Positions 51,301 to 58,778 of a DNA stretch of 64,000 nucleotides are shown here, piece by piece. Both the position numbers and the translations under genes were made by a program. The notes under the pieces were generated by a model that was not told the DNA's origin, made no database searches, and was given only the letters and a program-made list of their open reading frames with translations. The first letter of the stretch is position 1; every line of letters starts with the position of its first letter. This DNA is from Mucilaginibacter mallensis (GTDB taxonomy: Bacteria; Bacteroidota; Bacteroidia; Sphingobacteriales; Sphingobacteriaceae). Location of the stretch: positions 2,294,001-2,358,000 of the forward strand of contig NZ_LT629740.1 in NCBI RefSeq assembly GCF_900105165.1, read 5' to 3'.

Positions 51301-53738
51301 GAAACGGTAGGACAAGACCCGCTTGATATGGTATTGGTTATAGTATATGTTCCCGGTTTGCTTTTTTGCAGATCTACTTCACCTGTACTAGCATTAAAAA
51401 ATACCAGGTTTGGAGATGAGGCAGTAAATACTCCTGCGCTCCCTGAGCCGGGGGCTGAGAAAAGTGCTATAGGATTAGAGCCACTCTGGCAAACGGGGCT
51501 ATCATAAGTAAATTTAGGGTTTGGATTTGAAGTAATAGTGATAAAGGTACTGGACGTTGATGTACAGGTACCAGCTTCTGAATAAAATATCTGGTATCTC
51601 CCCTGGGGGCTTAAGGTAGTATTAATGGTACCTGTTGTAGGGGCAATAATCAAAGTGGCAGGTATAGCACTAAACGTTCCACCCGGGTTGTTAATTTTAG
51701 GTGTTTGATTCCCGCCGCCACTGGTACAAAATGTACCTGATGAGTACTGAAATTGCGGGCTTGGTATAGAGATCACCTGTGCAATAACCGATGTTAATTG
51801 ACTTGTACATGAGGTAGGAGATATGTTTTCAACATAATAGGTTGTACTTGCCGATAATGAAGGTATGGTATAAGTTGCACCGGTGGCTAATAAATTTCCA
51901 TTGCTGGCTGCATCATACCATTGGAAAGTACCACTGCTTGCGCTTGCTGTCAGGGTTTGTGGTGATCCAGGGCATACTGGCGGGCCGCTTACCGCTTTAG
52001 GGGCAGTTGGAGCCGGATCAACAGTAACTGTTACCGCGGTACGTATAGTAGCACAGCCATTTATTGTTGTACCTTCTACATAAAAAGTAGTAGTAGCAGT
52101 TAATGCGGGCGTAATATAATTTGCACCCGATGATAAATAATTGCCACCTGTTGCTTTATCATACCATGTATAGCTACTAAATCCCGATGCGGTAAGCGAT
52201 GTGGCATTGCCCGAACAAACCGATGTGCCTGCTGCTTTAGGGCCTGCCACCGGTGCAAGTATTGTAACTTTCACGGCTTTTCGCGGGCTAACACAACCAT
52301 TTACTGTTGTTTGTACATAGTAGGTGGTGGTAGTAGTTAATGCTGGTGTAGTATAACTGGAATCAGTAGCTAATAATTTTCCGCCGCTGGCGCTATCATA
52401 CCATTGGTATATACCTCCCGGGGCAGTTGCCGTTAGCGTTGCTGTTGAACCGGCACATATCAATGGTTCCGAAGCTGATGGCGCATTAGGCGGCGTGTTT
52501 ATAACGACATTTATTGGTGTACGGCCACTTGTACATGATGAATTACTATTTTGAACATAATAAGTTGTTGAATGAGTAAGAAGCGGAGTGGTATAAGTTA
52601 CCGTACTTGACAGCATTGTACCACCAGTTGGTGCGTCATACCATTGATATGTGCCTGAAGGTGTAGTGCTGGCCGTTAACATGATGCTGTTGTTAGGGCA
52701 AATGGTATCTGTTTGTGCAACTGGTGGTGCCGGGTTGGGGTTTACCGTAACAGTTACAGGTGTTCTTACACTAACACATTGACTTATTGATGTTTGTACG
52801 TAATATGTGGTTGTGGCTGTTAATTGAGGCGTAGTATAGTCAGGACTTGAAATTAAAGATGTACCTCCGGTAGGTACATTAAACCAGTCAAATATTCCGG
52901 ATGATGCATCAGCATGCAAGTGTGCCGAAGAACCTGAACAGATAGTAATATTTGCAGCCGTAGGTGTAGGAGGGGTGGGGATTACTCTTGCTGGTACTGT
53001 AATTGTTGAGCTGGTACAGCCGCTTTTAATTCCTACTAAATAGTAATTGACATTGCTTGTAATTGGGGGAGTAGTATACGTTGAAGTACTACTTAGCAAA
53101 TTACCACCCGAAGGTGCATCATACCAGGAATAGCTATCGGCACCGGTTGCTGATAATGTAGCTGTACTGCCAGAACATACGGTATCTCCTGTAGCTATCG
53201 GATTGCTAACAATGTTTACATATACTGGTGTTCTTGCACTTGTACATCCTGAAATTGTTGTTTGAACATAGAAAACAGCAAATTGTGTAATATTTTGAGT
53301 AGTATAAGTACTTCCGTCTAGCAGGAAGTTTCCACCTACGGGGGCGTCGTACCATTGATAATCACCACCGGGCCCTGTTGCAGTTAAAGTTGCGGGGCTA
53401 TTACGACAAACTGTAACACTTTGTGCAGTTGGCGGATTAAGATTTGCGACATTAGTAATGGCTATTTTTTGTACAACAGGCTGGCAGCCAGAAGTTTTAT
53501 CGGTTACTGTAACCGTGTAGGTGCCAACCTTGTTTACTGTTATATTGGGAGTTGTTTCACCTGTGCTCCAGATATAGCTATATGGTGGTGTGCCTGCTGA
53601 TGCTGAAGCGGTTAAAATTACACTGCTTCCCGGACAAAGATTAGGGCTTGATGATGTAATGGATGCACTTAAAGTACATTGACTGTAACCGAAGAAAGAT
53701 GAAAAGAGAAAAATTAAACCAAGTAAAGTACTCTTCAT
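48396..53738 (-). CDS. Giant Ig-like repeat protein with type IX (CHU_C) sorting domain
   Basis: A 1,780-residue secreted protein with a signal peptide ending FGYSQ. A PKD/SprB-like domain is followed by seven tandem Ig-like modules of about 85 residues, each with a C-G/N-S-x-A-T-L-T-A opening, a WYDAxxGG core and a TYYVQT...R-T-x-V ending. After a different Ig-like section come two more WYDA modules, three PKD-like modules (KRAAVAGISNPAVSG type), further beta domains, and the gliding-motility-associated type B sorting domain (NAFTPNGDGINDQW, GVYYYVIDT). It is expected to be exported by the type IX secretion system to the cell surface as an adhesin or mechanical stalk. Confidence 0.92.
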   Translation of the reverse strand: MKSTLLGLIFLFSSFFGYSQCTLSASITSSSPNLCPGSSVILTASASAGTPPYSYIWSTGETTPNITVNKVGTYTVTVTDKTSGCQPVVQKIAITNVANLNPPTAQSVTVCRNSPATLTATGPGGDYQWYDAPVGGNFLLDGSTYTTQNITQFAVFYVQTTISGCTSARTPVYVNIVSNPIATGDTVCSGSTATLSATGADSYSWYDAPSGGNLLSSTSTYTTPPITSNVNYYLVGIKSGCTSSTITVPARVIPTPPTPTAANITICSGSSAHLHADASSGIFDWFNVPTGGTSLISSPDYTTPQLTATTTYYVQTSISQCVSVRTPVTVTVNPNPAPPVAQTDTICPNNSIMLTASTTPSGTYQWYDAPTGGTMLSSTVTYTTPLLTHSTTYYVQNSNSSCTSGRTPINVVINTPPNAPSASEPLICAGSTATLTATAPGGIYQWYDSASGGKLLATDSSYTTPALTTTTTYYVQTTVNGCVSPRKAVKVTILAPVAGPKAAGTSVCSGNATSLTASGFSSYTWYDKATGGNYLSSGANYITPALTATTTFYVEGTTINGCATIRTAVTVTVDPAPTAPKAVSGPPVCPGSPQTLTASASSGTFQWYDAASNGNLLATGATYTIPSLSASTTYYVENISPTSCTSQLTSVIAQVISIPSPQFQYSSGTFCTSGGGNQTPKINNPGGTFSAIPATLIIAPTTGTINTTLSPQGRYQIFYSEAGTCTSTSSTFITITSNPNPKFTYDSPVCQSGSNPIALFSAPGSGSAGVFTASSPNLVFFNASTGEVDLQKSKPGTYTITNTISSGSCPTVSDPETLIISQPIILTAGPNQSVPVNTPVQLAGTLNGPSGVTVKWTTGGKGTITNPTSLKAIYTPKAGETSVKLTLTTSNSEAPCANKSASVTITFTTSTVPKAPTATTSVTICPGTTATLTATAPGGAYVWYAAATGGTPLATGASYTTPALTNPVTYYVQTTVAGLTSPRTAVTVNITALPVQPVVAAIGPICSNSSATLTASSAGSTAGNYAWYDAPVGGNLVSVSNPFITPPLTSNTSYYVQTTGNTCTDTRTKVNVVVNPLPQITSAPSANICSSEPQAYTITSNIASATFVWKRAAVAGISNPAVSGKTSSSITETLTNTTLSPIKVTYLITPLANGCSGAAFSYVATVNPEPFVKSAAVATVCYGISSNYTVQFNDPATTYTWTRAAVPGITNSPVSGQTGTIQEVLFNNTNAPINVTYVFNYHNSTCDGVSFNLVVTVNPAVTITSPKTGVACSGVPQSYTITSNIPSATFTWARAAVAGISNPAVSNQTTSSINEALVNTSSAPIKVNYIITPMSNGCVPSTPFIYTATVNFVPAPPTSATSNSPVCLNSTIQLSTNPVPGAKYLWTGPNGFTSTLQNPTIVSAAKSASGVYSVYLIIGGCTSPPKTDTVQVDDPPIATAGVSFPTCLVSPSVPLNGTISGGTSTGIWTTAGSGTFSPEADSIKNSHYIPSAQDIANGSVVLTLASTSKDNCAISTSSLTVTFTTFSGESAGGNITVCSQTEGIQLKGSIKVPGASGTWTGGTGKFLPNATALNAIYVPGADDIKQGSVKLYLTNNSNSKCYQPTDSLVITFMPPPTVNAGGTRYVLRGSKITLEPTVSDPTVKYLWTPKIDIDDNTVKNPVITGDQDLTYTLLVTDTLGCTSTSSVNIVVSPQLNVPNAFTPNGDGINDQWNVVGLVAYYNATVDVFNRYGAKVFHSVGYNTPWDGTYNGSPLPMGVYYYVIDTKVKSQVLSGSVTIVK

Positions 53739-54179
53739 ATATATTATAATGAATGCTGAAGAAAGTCAGTTTTATAATTATTATTTAGCACTGTGCTAAA
53801 CCGTGTTTGGCAACTTGTATTGTTTGATATTGAATGAAATTGTTTCATTACAAAAGCTCTTTACAATGGTTGTTAAAATGCAGCTTTATCCCCATGCTCT
53901 TTTTTGTAAAACCGATTAAAAAAATTGGATGAAAAAAATATTATAATAAATAAATAATACACTTATTGTCATCAAATAAGGCTAAATAATAAATAAAAAA
54001 TAATATTTATTACTAGCTCCAAAAGATATTTTTTATGCATTAAAAATCCCTTAAACTTAACGATTTGATACTGTATAATTGAAAATTATACGACATTTAT
54101 AATATTAAAGTTTGCGTTTTCGAGAAAAATATGCAGATATTCCTATAGGGAAAATTATATTTTCTTGTTATGATAAATA
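53739..54179. other. AT-rich intergenic region upstream of the giant gene
   Basis: 441 bp with no supported gene. It must include the promoter of the giant surface protein (reading left) and the 3' end region of the kinase gene. Poly-A/T tracts are common (about 53930-54010), as in strong UP-element-like promoters, but no clear box was assigned. Confidence 0.5.
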
Positions 54180-55670
54180 TTACATATTATGCAATAGATG
54201 CATCGTTTCTTTCAAATTTTGGTACAGGGTTTTGAAAGCAGAAAAGCCTTGATTGTAGGCTTGATGAGTGGGCTGATGGGGTATCAGGCTCATTTCAGTA
54301 ACTGGTGGTTTTTGTGAGATATGCAGATCTAAATTAAGTGCATCAATAGCAAGAAATATTGCTCCCATTGCAGATGCGTCTTCCTGTTGAACGATTACTA
54401 ATTTTTTGCCGGTAATATTTGCCAGCATCTGTGTCCAAACGGTTGAAGTAATAAAACCGCCACTTATATTTAGTTGATCAATTGGAGCCGCTGATTGTTC
54501 CACAGTTTGGAGCACATCATACAAAGCAAAGCAGATACCTTCAAGTCCAGCTCTTAAAAAGTGAGCCTGCGTATGTTGGGGTTTAATATTAAAAAATACG
54601 CCACAGCTTTGGGTATCCCAAAGGGGTGCTCTTTCGCCATATAGATAAGGTAGAAATATTAAGCCATCACTTCCGGCTTCAATAGTTGCAATCTGGTTGA
54701 AAACAGTATCGTAATCGCTGTGGCCAGGCAATTGTTTATTAAGGAATGTTTTTATTAGCCAATTTAATGCTATGCCGCCATTATTTACTGCACCACCGCA
54801 AACAAAGGTTTCCTTTTTCAGCAAGTAATTAAACACCATGGCCGGGTAATTATATACGGGTTGTTTGCTTGTAATACGCACAGCGCCGCTGGTGCCTATG
54901 GTTAATGAAGCTGTTCCGGGTTCAGTAACAAAACTTCCTAAATTTGCGCAGCACCCATCGCTGGCGCCAATAATAAATGGAGTGTCAGTATTAAGCTTTA
55001 ATGATAATGCGAGCCCCTTGTTTAAATCAGCACGTTTATAAATTGTATTTACCGGTTCCGAAAGTTTATCCTCTGTAATACCAACCAAATCGCAAGCCGT
55101 CGGGTTCCATTTAAGGTTTATAATATCAAACAGGCCTGTTGCCGAAGCAATAGAACAATCAACCTGGAATTCATTAAAAAGTTGATACCATATATATTCC
55201 TTAATTGAAATGAATTTATGTGCAGCAATAAATAACGCATTTTGATTTTCCCGAAGCCACATCAATTTGCAAAGCGGAGTCATGGCGTGGATAGGGGTGC
55301 CCGATGTTTTATAAATAAACTCACCCTGTGCAGTAGCTCTTAGTTTCTGGGCAATATCCTCGCTGCGGGCATCGGCCCAGGTAATCATATCAGCCAGCGC
55401 TTTTCCATCAGCATCAACAGGAATAACACTGTGCATGGCACTGCTCAGGCTGACAGCATAAGGCGGATACCCAATTTTTTTTACAGTATCAGTAATACAA
55501 CTGATAAATGCTTCAAAAATTAATGCTGGATCCTGTTCGCTATAACCAGGCTTAGGGCTCTTAACCGGATAATAATGTTGTGAAACATCAATTGGCTCAC
55601 CACTAAAACTAACAGCCACTGCTTTAGTACTACCAGTGCCTATATCAATCCCTAACAAATATGCTTGCAT
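54180..55670 (-). CDS. FGGY-family carbohydrate kinase, gluconokinase-like
   Basis: A 496-residue kinase. The FGGY N-terminal domain opens with LLGIDIGTGSTKAVAV (ATP phosphate-binding loop), followed by SSAMHSVIPVD and TWADARS, which fit gluconokinase/xylulokinase-type substrate contacts. The C-terminal FGGY domain has GTSGAVRI, GGAVNNGGIALNW and LNISGGFITSTVWTQMLANI. The pairing of TWADAR with GGAVNNGG is most like GntK-type gluconokinases, but xylulose and other substrates cannot be excluded. It stands alone, so it probably serves general sugar-acid use. Confidence 0.85.
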   Translation of the reverse strand: MQAYLLGIDIGTGSTKAVAVSFSGEPIDVSQHYYPVKSPKPGYSEQDPALIFEAFISCITDTVKKIGYPPYAVSLSSAMHSVIPVDADGKALADMITWADARSEDIAQKLRATAQGEFIYKTSGTPIHAMTPLCKLMWLRENQNALFIAAHKFISIKEYIWYQLFNEFQVDCSIASATGLFDIINLKWNPTACDLVGITEDKLSEPVNTIYKRADLNKGLALSLKLNTDTPFIIGASDGCCANLGSFVTEPGTASLTIGTSGAVRITSKQPVYNYPAMVFNYLLKKETFVCGGAVNNGGIALNWLIKTFLNKQLPGHSDYDTVFNQIATIEAGSDGLIFLPYLYGERAPLWDTQSCGVFFNIKPQHTQAHFLRAGLEGICFALYDVLQTVEQSAAPIDQLNISGGFITSTVWTQMLANITGKKLVIVQQEDASAMGAIFLAIDALNLDLHISQKPPVTEMSLIPHQPTHQAYNQGFSAFKTLYQNLKETMHLLHNM

Positions 55671-55984
55671 TTATTATTTGTATTAAGGCACTAAAGTAGT
55701 TTTTATACCAGTAATACAGGCAGGATAAATCAACTTCATGGTTATTTTCAATGGGTTTATATAGACTAAGTATTAGTTTATAAATATTCATCTACCCGGA
55801 AATTTCTGTTGATATGCTGTTTATAGATTATGAACCGGCAACAAATCATATTGTTTACAAATAGTGTGCTATTAATTATTTTTTTAATATAAAACATAAA
55901 CCTTATTTTTATACTACACTAGTTAATTTAACAAACAATACCGATAAAAGGTATATTGCGTTTGCGCGCGAGACAGGTTTTAAT
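55671..55984. promoter_or_regulatory. Divergent promoter region between FGGY kinase and sigma-like gene
   Basis: 314 bp of AT-rich DNA between two divergent genes. Nothing specific is visible beyond A/T runs around 55880-55930. Confidence 0.45.
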
Positions 55985-56449
55985 TTGAAGACGGAAAAGC
56001 AAATATCAATAAACTTATATCAATACAATGTACGCGAGCTTTATGATAGGTACTCGGGTATGCTGTTTGGTTATATTTATGAAATAGTAAAAGATAATAA
56101 ACTCGCGGAACAGCACCTTATAAATATCTACAATTTTATACCTGACCATATTAACGAATTAGCTGATGAGGGAACTAATACCTGGGGCCAATTGCAGCAA
56201 TTAGCTAAAAAATATTTGGAATATTCTATAGGTACAATACACAGCAGTCAATTTAACGGCGCGGATTTAAGTAAATATAATGGGCGTAACAGGTTTTTGG
56301 GTTTAATGACCCATGAACAAAGGCACGTGTTTTATAACGCTTATTATTGCGGAAAAACAATTGCAGAATTATCTGAAGAATTAAATAAATCAGAAGAAAT
56401 GATACGAATGGCTTTAAAAGAAGCTTTCATAATAATAAAAAAAGGGTAG
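55985..56449 (+). CDS. Degenerate ECF sigma factor-like protein
   Basis: A 154-residue protein starting with TTG at 55985; no ATG is available at the proper place. Residues 12-55 resemble sigma region 2 (LYDRYSGMLFGYIYEIVKDNKLAEQHLINIYNF type pattern). Residues 105-152 resemble region 4 (THEQRHVFYNAYYCGKTIAELSEELNKSEEMIRMALKEAF type). The usual acidic and aromatic contacts of region 2.3/2.4 are poorly conserved, so promoter recognition may differ. Its stop overlaps the start of the anti-sigma-like gene by one base, supporting a sigma/anti-sigma pair. Confidence 0.75.
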   Translation: MKTEKQISINLYQYNVRELYDRYSGMLFGYIYEIVKDNKLAEQHLINIYNFIPDHINELADEGTNTWGQLQQLAKKYLEYSIGTIHSSQFNGADLSKYNGRNRFLGLMTHEQRHVFYNAYYCGKTIAELSEELNKSEEMIRMALKEAFIIIKKG

Positions 56450-56949
56450 TGGATATTCAGGAATACATAGAAAGTGGGATACTGGAAACTTACGTACTGG
56501 GTATGGCATCTGAAGCCGAGGCCCGGGAACTTCTTCATTTTAAAGAGAAGTACCCTCAGGTACAAACTGCTTTGCATGAGTTAGAGAATGACCTGGAACT
56601 TATTGCTGAACGAATGGCTATTACGCCTCCGCCCGGAACCTGGAGTAAGATTGAAGCAAGTATTAATGAATTAACTGCTATACCTGAATATGAACAACTA
56701 AGGCTTAAAGAACCGGGCAAGGAAAATGGCTACGATTTTAAAACGGCAAACAGGGACTATATAGAGGTAGCCGAGTCACAGTCAACCCATATGACGATTC
56801 ATAAGAGTTGGAAATGGGTATTTGCAGCCGTATTTGTGTTAGGTAAGATATTTCTTGCCTGCGCCATATATTTCTACCTTGAAAACCGCCAGGCCCAACA
56901 GCAGATACAGGAATTAAAAACTGAACTCAGGCAAAATCATTTACGCTAA
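56449..56949 (+). CDS. Short RskA-like membrane anti-sigma factor
   Basis: A 166-residue protein starting with GTG at 56449, one base into the stop codon of the sigma-like gene. The N-terminal part (DIQEYIESGILETYVLGMAS, EARELLHFKEKYP) is the typical Bacteroidota anti-sigma domain without a zinc motif. One TM helix lies near residues 121-142. Only about 25 residues follow it, as a short coiled coil (AQQQIQELKTEL), so the large periplasmic RskA domain is missing. It would sequester the neighbouring sigma-like protein at the membrane. Confidence 0.8.
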   Translation: MDIQEYIESGILETYVLGMASEAEARELLHFKEKYPQVQTALHELENDLELIAERMAITPPPGTWSKIEASINELTAIPEYEQLRLKEPGKENGYDFKTANRDYIEVAESQSTHMTIHKSWKWVFAAVFVLGKIFLACAIYFYLENRQAQQQIQELKTELRQNHLR

Positions 56950-57422
56950 ACTATCCCTTGCAGCTCTTTTCGCAAGCATACACTATTTGTTAACGTAATG
57001 TATGGGCCATAATTATCAATCACCTTGTAGTTTTGTTTGTTATACAGATTTACAGCCTCAGTATTAGTTTTCAGGGTCTCAAGTACGGTATATTTAAAAC
57101 CTTTTTCGGCTGCCCATAATTCCAGTTCCTTTAAAATGCCCGATGCTATTCCATTACCACGCGCAGTGGGACTAACAAACATCCTTTTTATCTCAACACT
57201 ATCATCATTATACTGCTTAAAGCAACCGCAGCCTACCGGTTTATCATTTAAATAAATTACAACAGCTGTATCCAGGTAATCCAGTTTATTATGTGGAGTA
57301 TAATCAGCCTGAGCTTCGCCATTCAATTCCTGCAGGAATTTATCCAGCAAGCTTACCAGCGAGTTAAAATCAGGGTCAGTATTATTAGTTCTTTTTAACC
57401 TGATATCGGGCGATAAATTCAT
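56946..57422 (-). CDS. GNAT-family N-acetyltransferase
   Basis: A 158-residue acetyltransferase. The acetyl-CoA-binding motif A is RMFVSPTARGNGIASGILKELELWA, quoted in part as RGNGIAS, followed by YTVLETLKTNTEAVNLYNKQNYK. This is the standard GNAT fold, acting on an amine of a small molecule or protein that cannot be named. It overlaps the anti-sigma gene end by 4 bp in convergent orientation and is followed by the exonuclease gene on the same strand. Confidence 0.92.
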   Translation of the reverse strand: MNLSPDIRLKRTNNTDPDFNSLVSLLDKFLQELNGEAQADYTPHNKLDYLDTAVVIYLNDKPVGCGCFKQYNDDSVEIKRMFVSPTARGNGIASGILKELELWAAEKGFKYTVLETLKTNTEAVNLYNKQNYKVIDNYGPYITLTNSVCLRKELQGIV

Positions 57423-57445
57423 GGGTATTCTTTAAAACTATTAGG

Positions 57446-58153
57446 TTATTCAACAATGGTTATGCAATCGTCTGTTATCAGGTCCTCGCCGCGATATCGC
57501 CTTAACAACTGTGCAGTAGCAACTACATCCTTTTGACAATAGATACATATACGATCGAGCCGGTTTTCATTCCAGTAAACATTCGCCACCTGGCTGCCAT
57601 CAATGTCATCCTTAGGAGTGGGGATATTAAAGATAGCGGCAAGTAAGGCAAGTGAGGTGTAATTTTTATAATCGCCGAATTTCCAAAGCTCCATAGTGTC
57701 CAGATGGTTTATTTCCCATGGTTTTTTGCCAGATAGTTCCAGCTGTACAGGGATTTTTAGGCCATTTACCAGCATACGGCGACATATGTACGGAAAATCA
57801 AATTCTTTGCCGTTATGCGCGCACAGGATCAAATTGCTGGGCTGGCTGGATAGCATTGCTGAGAATTTCTCCAGTAATTCCTTTTCATCGTGCGAGAAAA
57901 AGGATTTTACGCGTAGTCCGGTTTTTTTACCCCCGGTGAATATACCTACTGAGATGCAGATGATCTTGCCAAACTCGGCCCATATACCGGCGCGTTCATA
58001 AAAATCTTCCGCGGTTTCTTCTTTACGCTGGCTTAGCGTTTTTTTATCCCACAATTTCTGGAAATTTTCAGGTACTTCATCGTGGCTGCTGTATTGGGGT
58101 ACAGTTTCAATATCAAGCACCATCAGGTTGTGCAGGTCGTATTGTTCAAGCAT
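57446..58153 (-). CDS. PolB-type 3'-5' exonuclease (DEDDy, PF10108-like)
   Basis: A 235-residue nuclease. The DEDDy motifs are visible: exo I in VLDIETVPQ, exo II in LCAHNGKEFDFPYI, and exo III in YCQKDVVATAQLL, with DTMELWKFGDYKNYTSLALLA between. It is a stand-alone version of the proofreading exonuclease of family B polymerases and is found across Bacteroidota; a role in nucleic acid repair is likely but not proven. It starts at ATG 58153. Confidence 0.88.
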   Translation of the reverse strand: MLEQYDLHNLMVLDIETVPQYSSHDEVPENFQKLWDKKTLSQRKEETAEDFYERAGIWAEFGKIICISVGIFTGGKKTGLRVKSFFSHDEKELLEKFSAMLSSQPSNLILCAHNGKEFDFPYICRRMLVNGLKIPVQLELSGKKPWEINHLDTMELWKFGDYKNYTSLALLAAIFNIPTPKDDIDGSQVANVYWNENRLDRICIYCQKDVVATAQLLRRYRGEDLITDDCITIVE

Positions 58154-58176
58154 GGAGGTAAATTATAAAATTTGAA

Positions 58177-58271
58177 TGTCATTTCGACGAGGAACGGGGA
58201 GAAATCTTTTGCACCATGCAATTGCGCTAATGCAGATCGAAGAAGATTTCTCACTATCGTTCGAAATGACA
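58177..58271. repeat. 95-nt nested palindromic element
   Basis: The outer arms TGTCATTTCGA (58177-58187) and TCGAAATGACA (58261-58271) are perfect. The inner arms GAGAAATCTT (58199-58208) and AAGATTTCTC (58243-58252) are also perfect. The whole folds into a long hairpin between two co-oriented genes. The TGTCATTTCGA...AGAAATCTT form is a repeated intergenic palindrome type I associate with Bacteroidota genomes; copy number here was not tested. Confidence 0.75.
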
Positions 58272-58278
58272 GTGAGAA

Positions 58279-58683
58279 TTACCGTATCATAACCCCTGGT
58301 TTATTCACTACCGGCAGTTTTATAAAGTTAAGCTCAACTATGCTTTCGGGTAAAAAGATGAATTTTTTATCGTAGATCTCCTTGCCGATGTAGTAGCTCA
58401 GCCAGTATTCATTATTGAGGCCGAAAGTAGCCTCGTCAATGGGTTCTATCAATACAAATGAATTGCTCTCAACAATTGGGAACATATGGCGCAGGGTAGA
58501 GGTCTTTACCTGTTCGCCATCTTTTTCACCGTAACCTTTTGAGGTGACCAGCACGTTTTCAATCGGTACACCTTTAAGATTTATTAAATATACATACCAG
58601 ATCTTGGTTTCAACGCTCTCTTTCTCCAGCGCAACCGCTATAGCTATATCCTCAACAATGTTTTCCGGAAGGTCTTTAATCAT
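58279..58683 (-). CDS. Conserved hypothetical protein, 134 aa
   Basis: A soluble 134-residue protein without signal peptide or membrane segment, of unknown function. It is rich in beta-strand patterns (KIWYVYLINLKGVPIENVLV, SNSFVLIEPIDEATFGLNNEYWL), which suggests a single beta-rich domain. It lies 95 bp downstream of topA on the same strand. Homologues next to topA in other Sphingobacteriaceae would support a link, but I could not test this. Confidence 0.75.
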   Translation of the reverse strand: MIKDLPENIVEDIAIAVALEKESVETKIWYVYLINLKGVPIENVLVTSKGYGEKDGEQVKTSTLRHMFPIVESNSFVLIEPIDEATFGLNNEYWLSYYIGKEIYDKKFIFLPESIVELNFIKLPVVNKPGVMIR

Positions 58684-58703
58684 TTTGGTTGATTGGGTAT
58701 ATC

Positions 58704-58767
58704 GGTTGATTGAGTTAATTAAGTTGAGAATAAAATTAAACTATTCACCTAATCAACTAAATCAACC
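58704..58767. repeat. Imperfect inverted repeat downstream of topA
   Basis: GGTTGATTGAGTTAATTAAG (58704-58723) pairs with CTAATCAACTAAATCAACC (58749-58767) with two mismatches and one gap. It lies between the topA stop and the 134-aa gene start and may act as a weak terminator or be degenerate repeat DNA. Confidence 0.45.
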
Positions 58768-58778
58768 AGTCAACTGAA

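Noticed and set aside
48396-53738. Regular repeats that could look like a CRISPR array
   Set aside because: The repeats are about 255 bp apart, diverged at the DNA level and in frame, and encode Ig-like modules. There are no short identical direct repeats with unique spacers.
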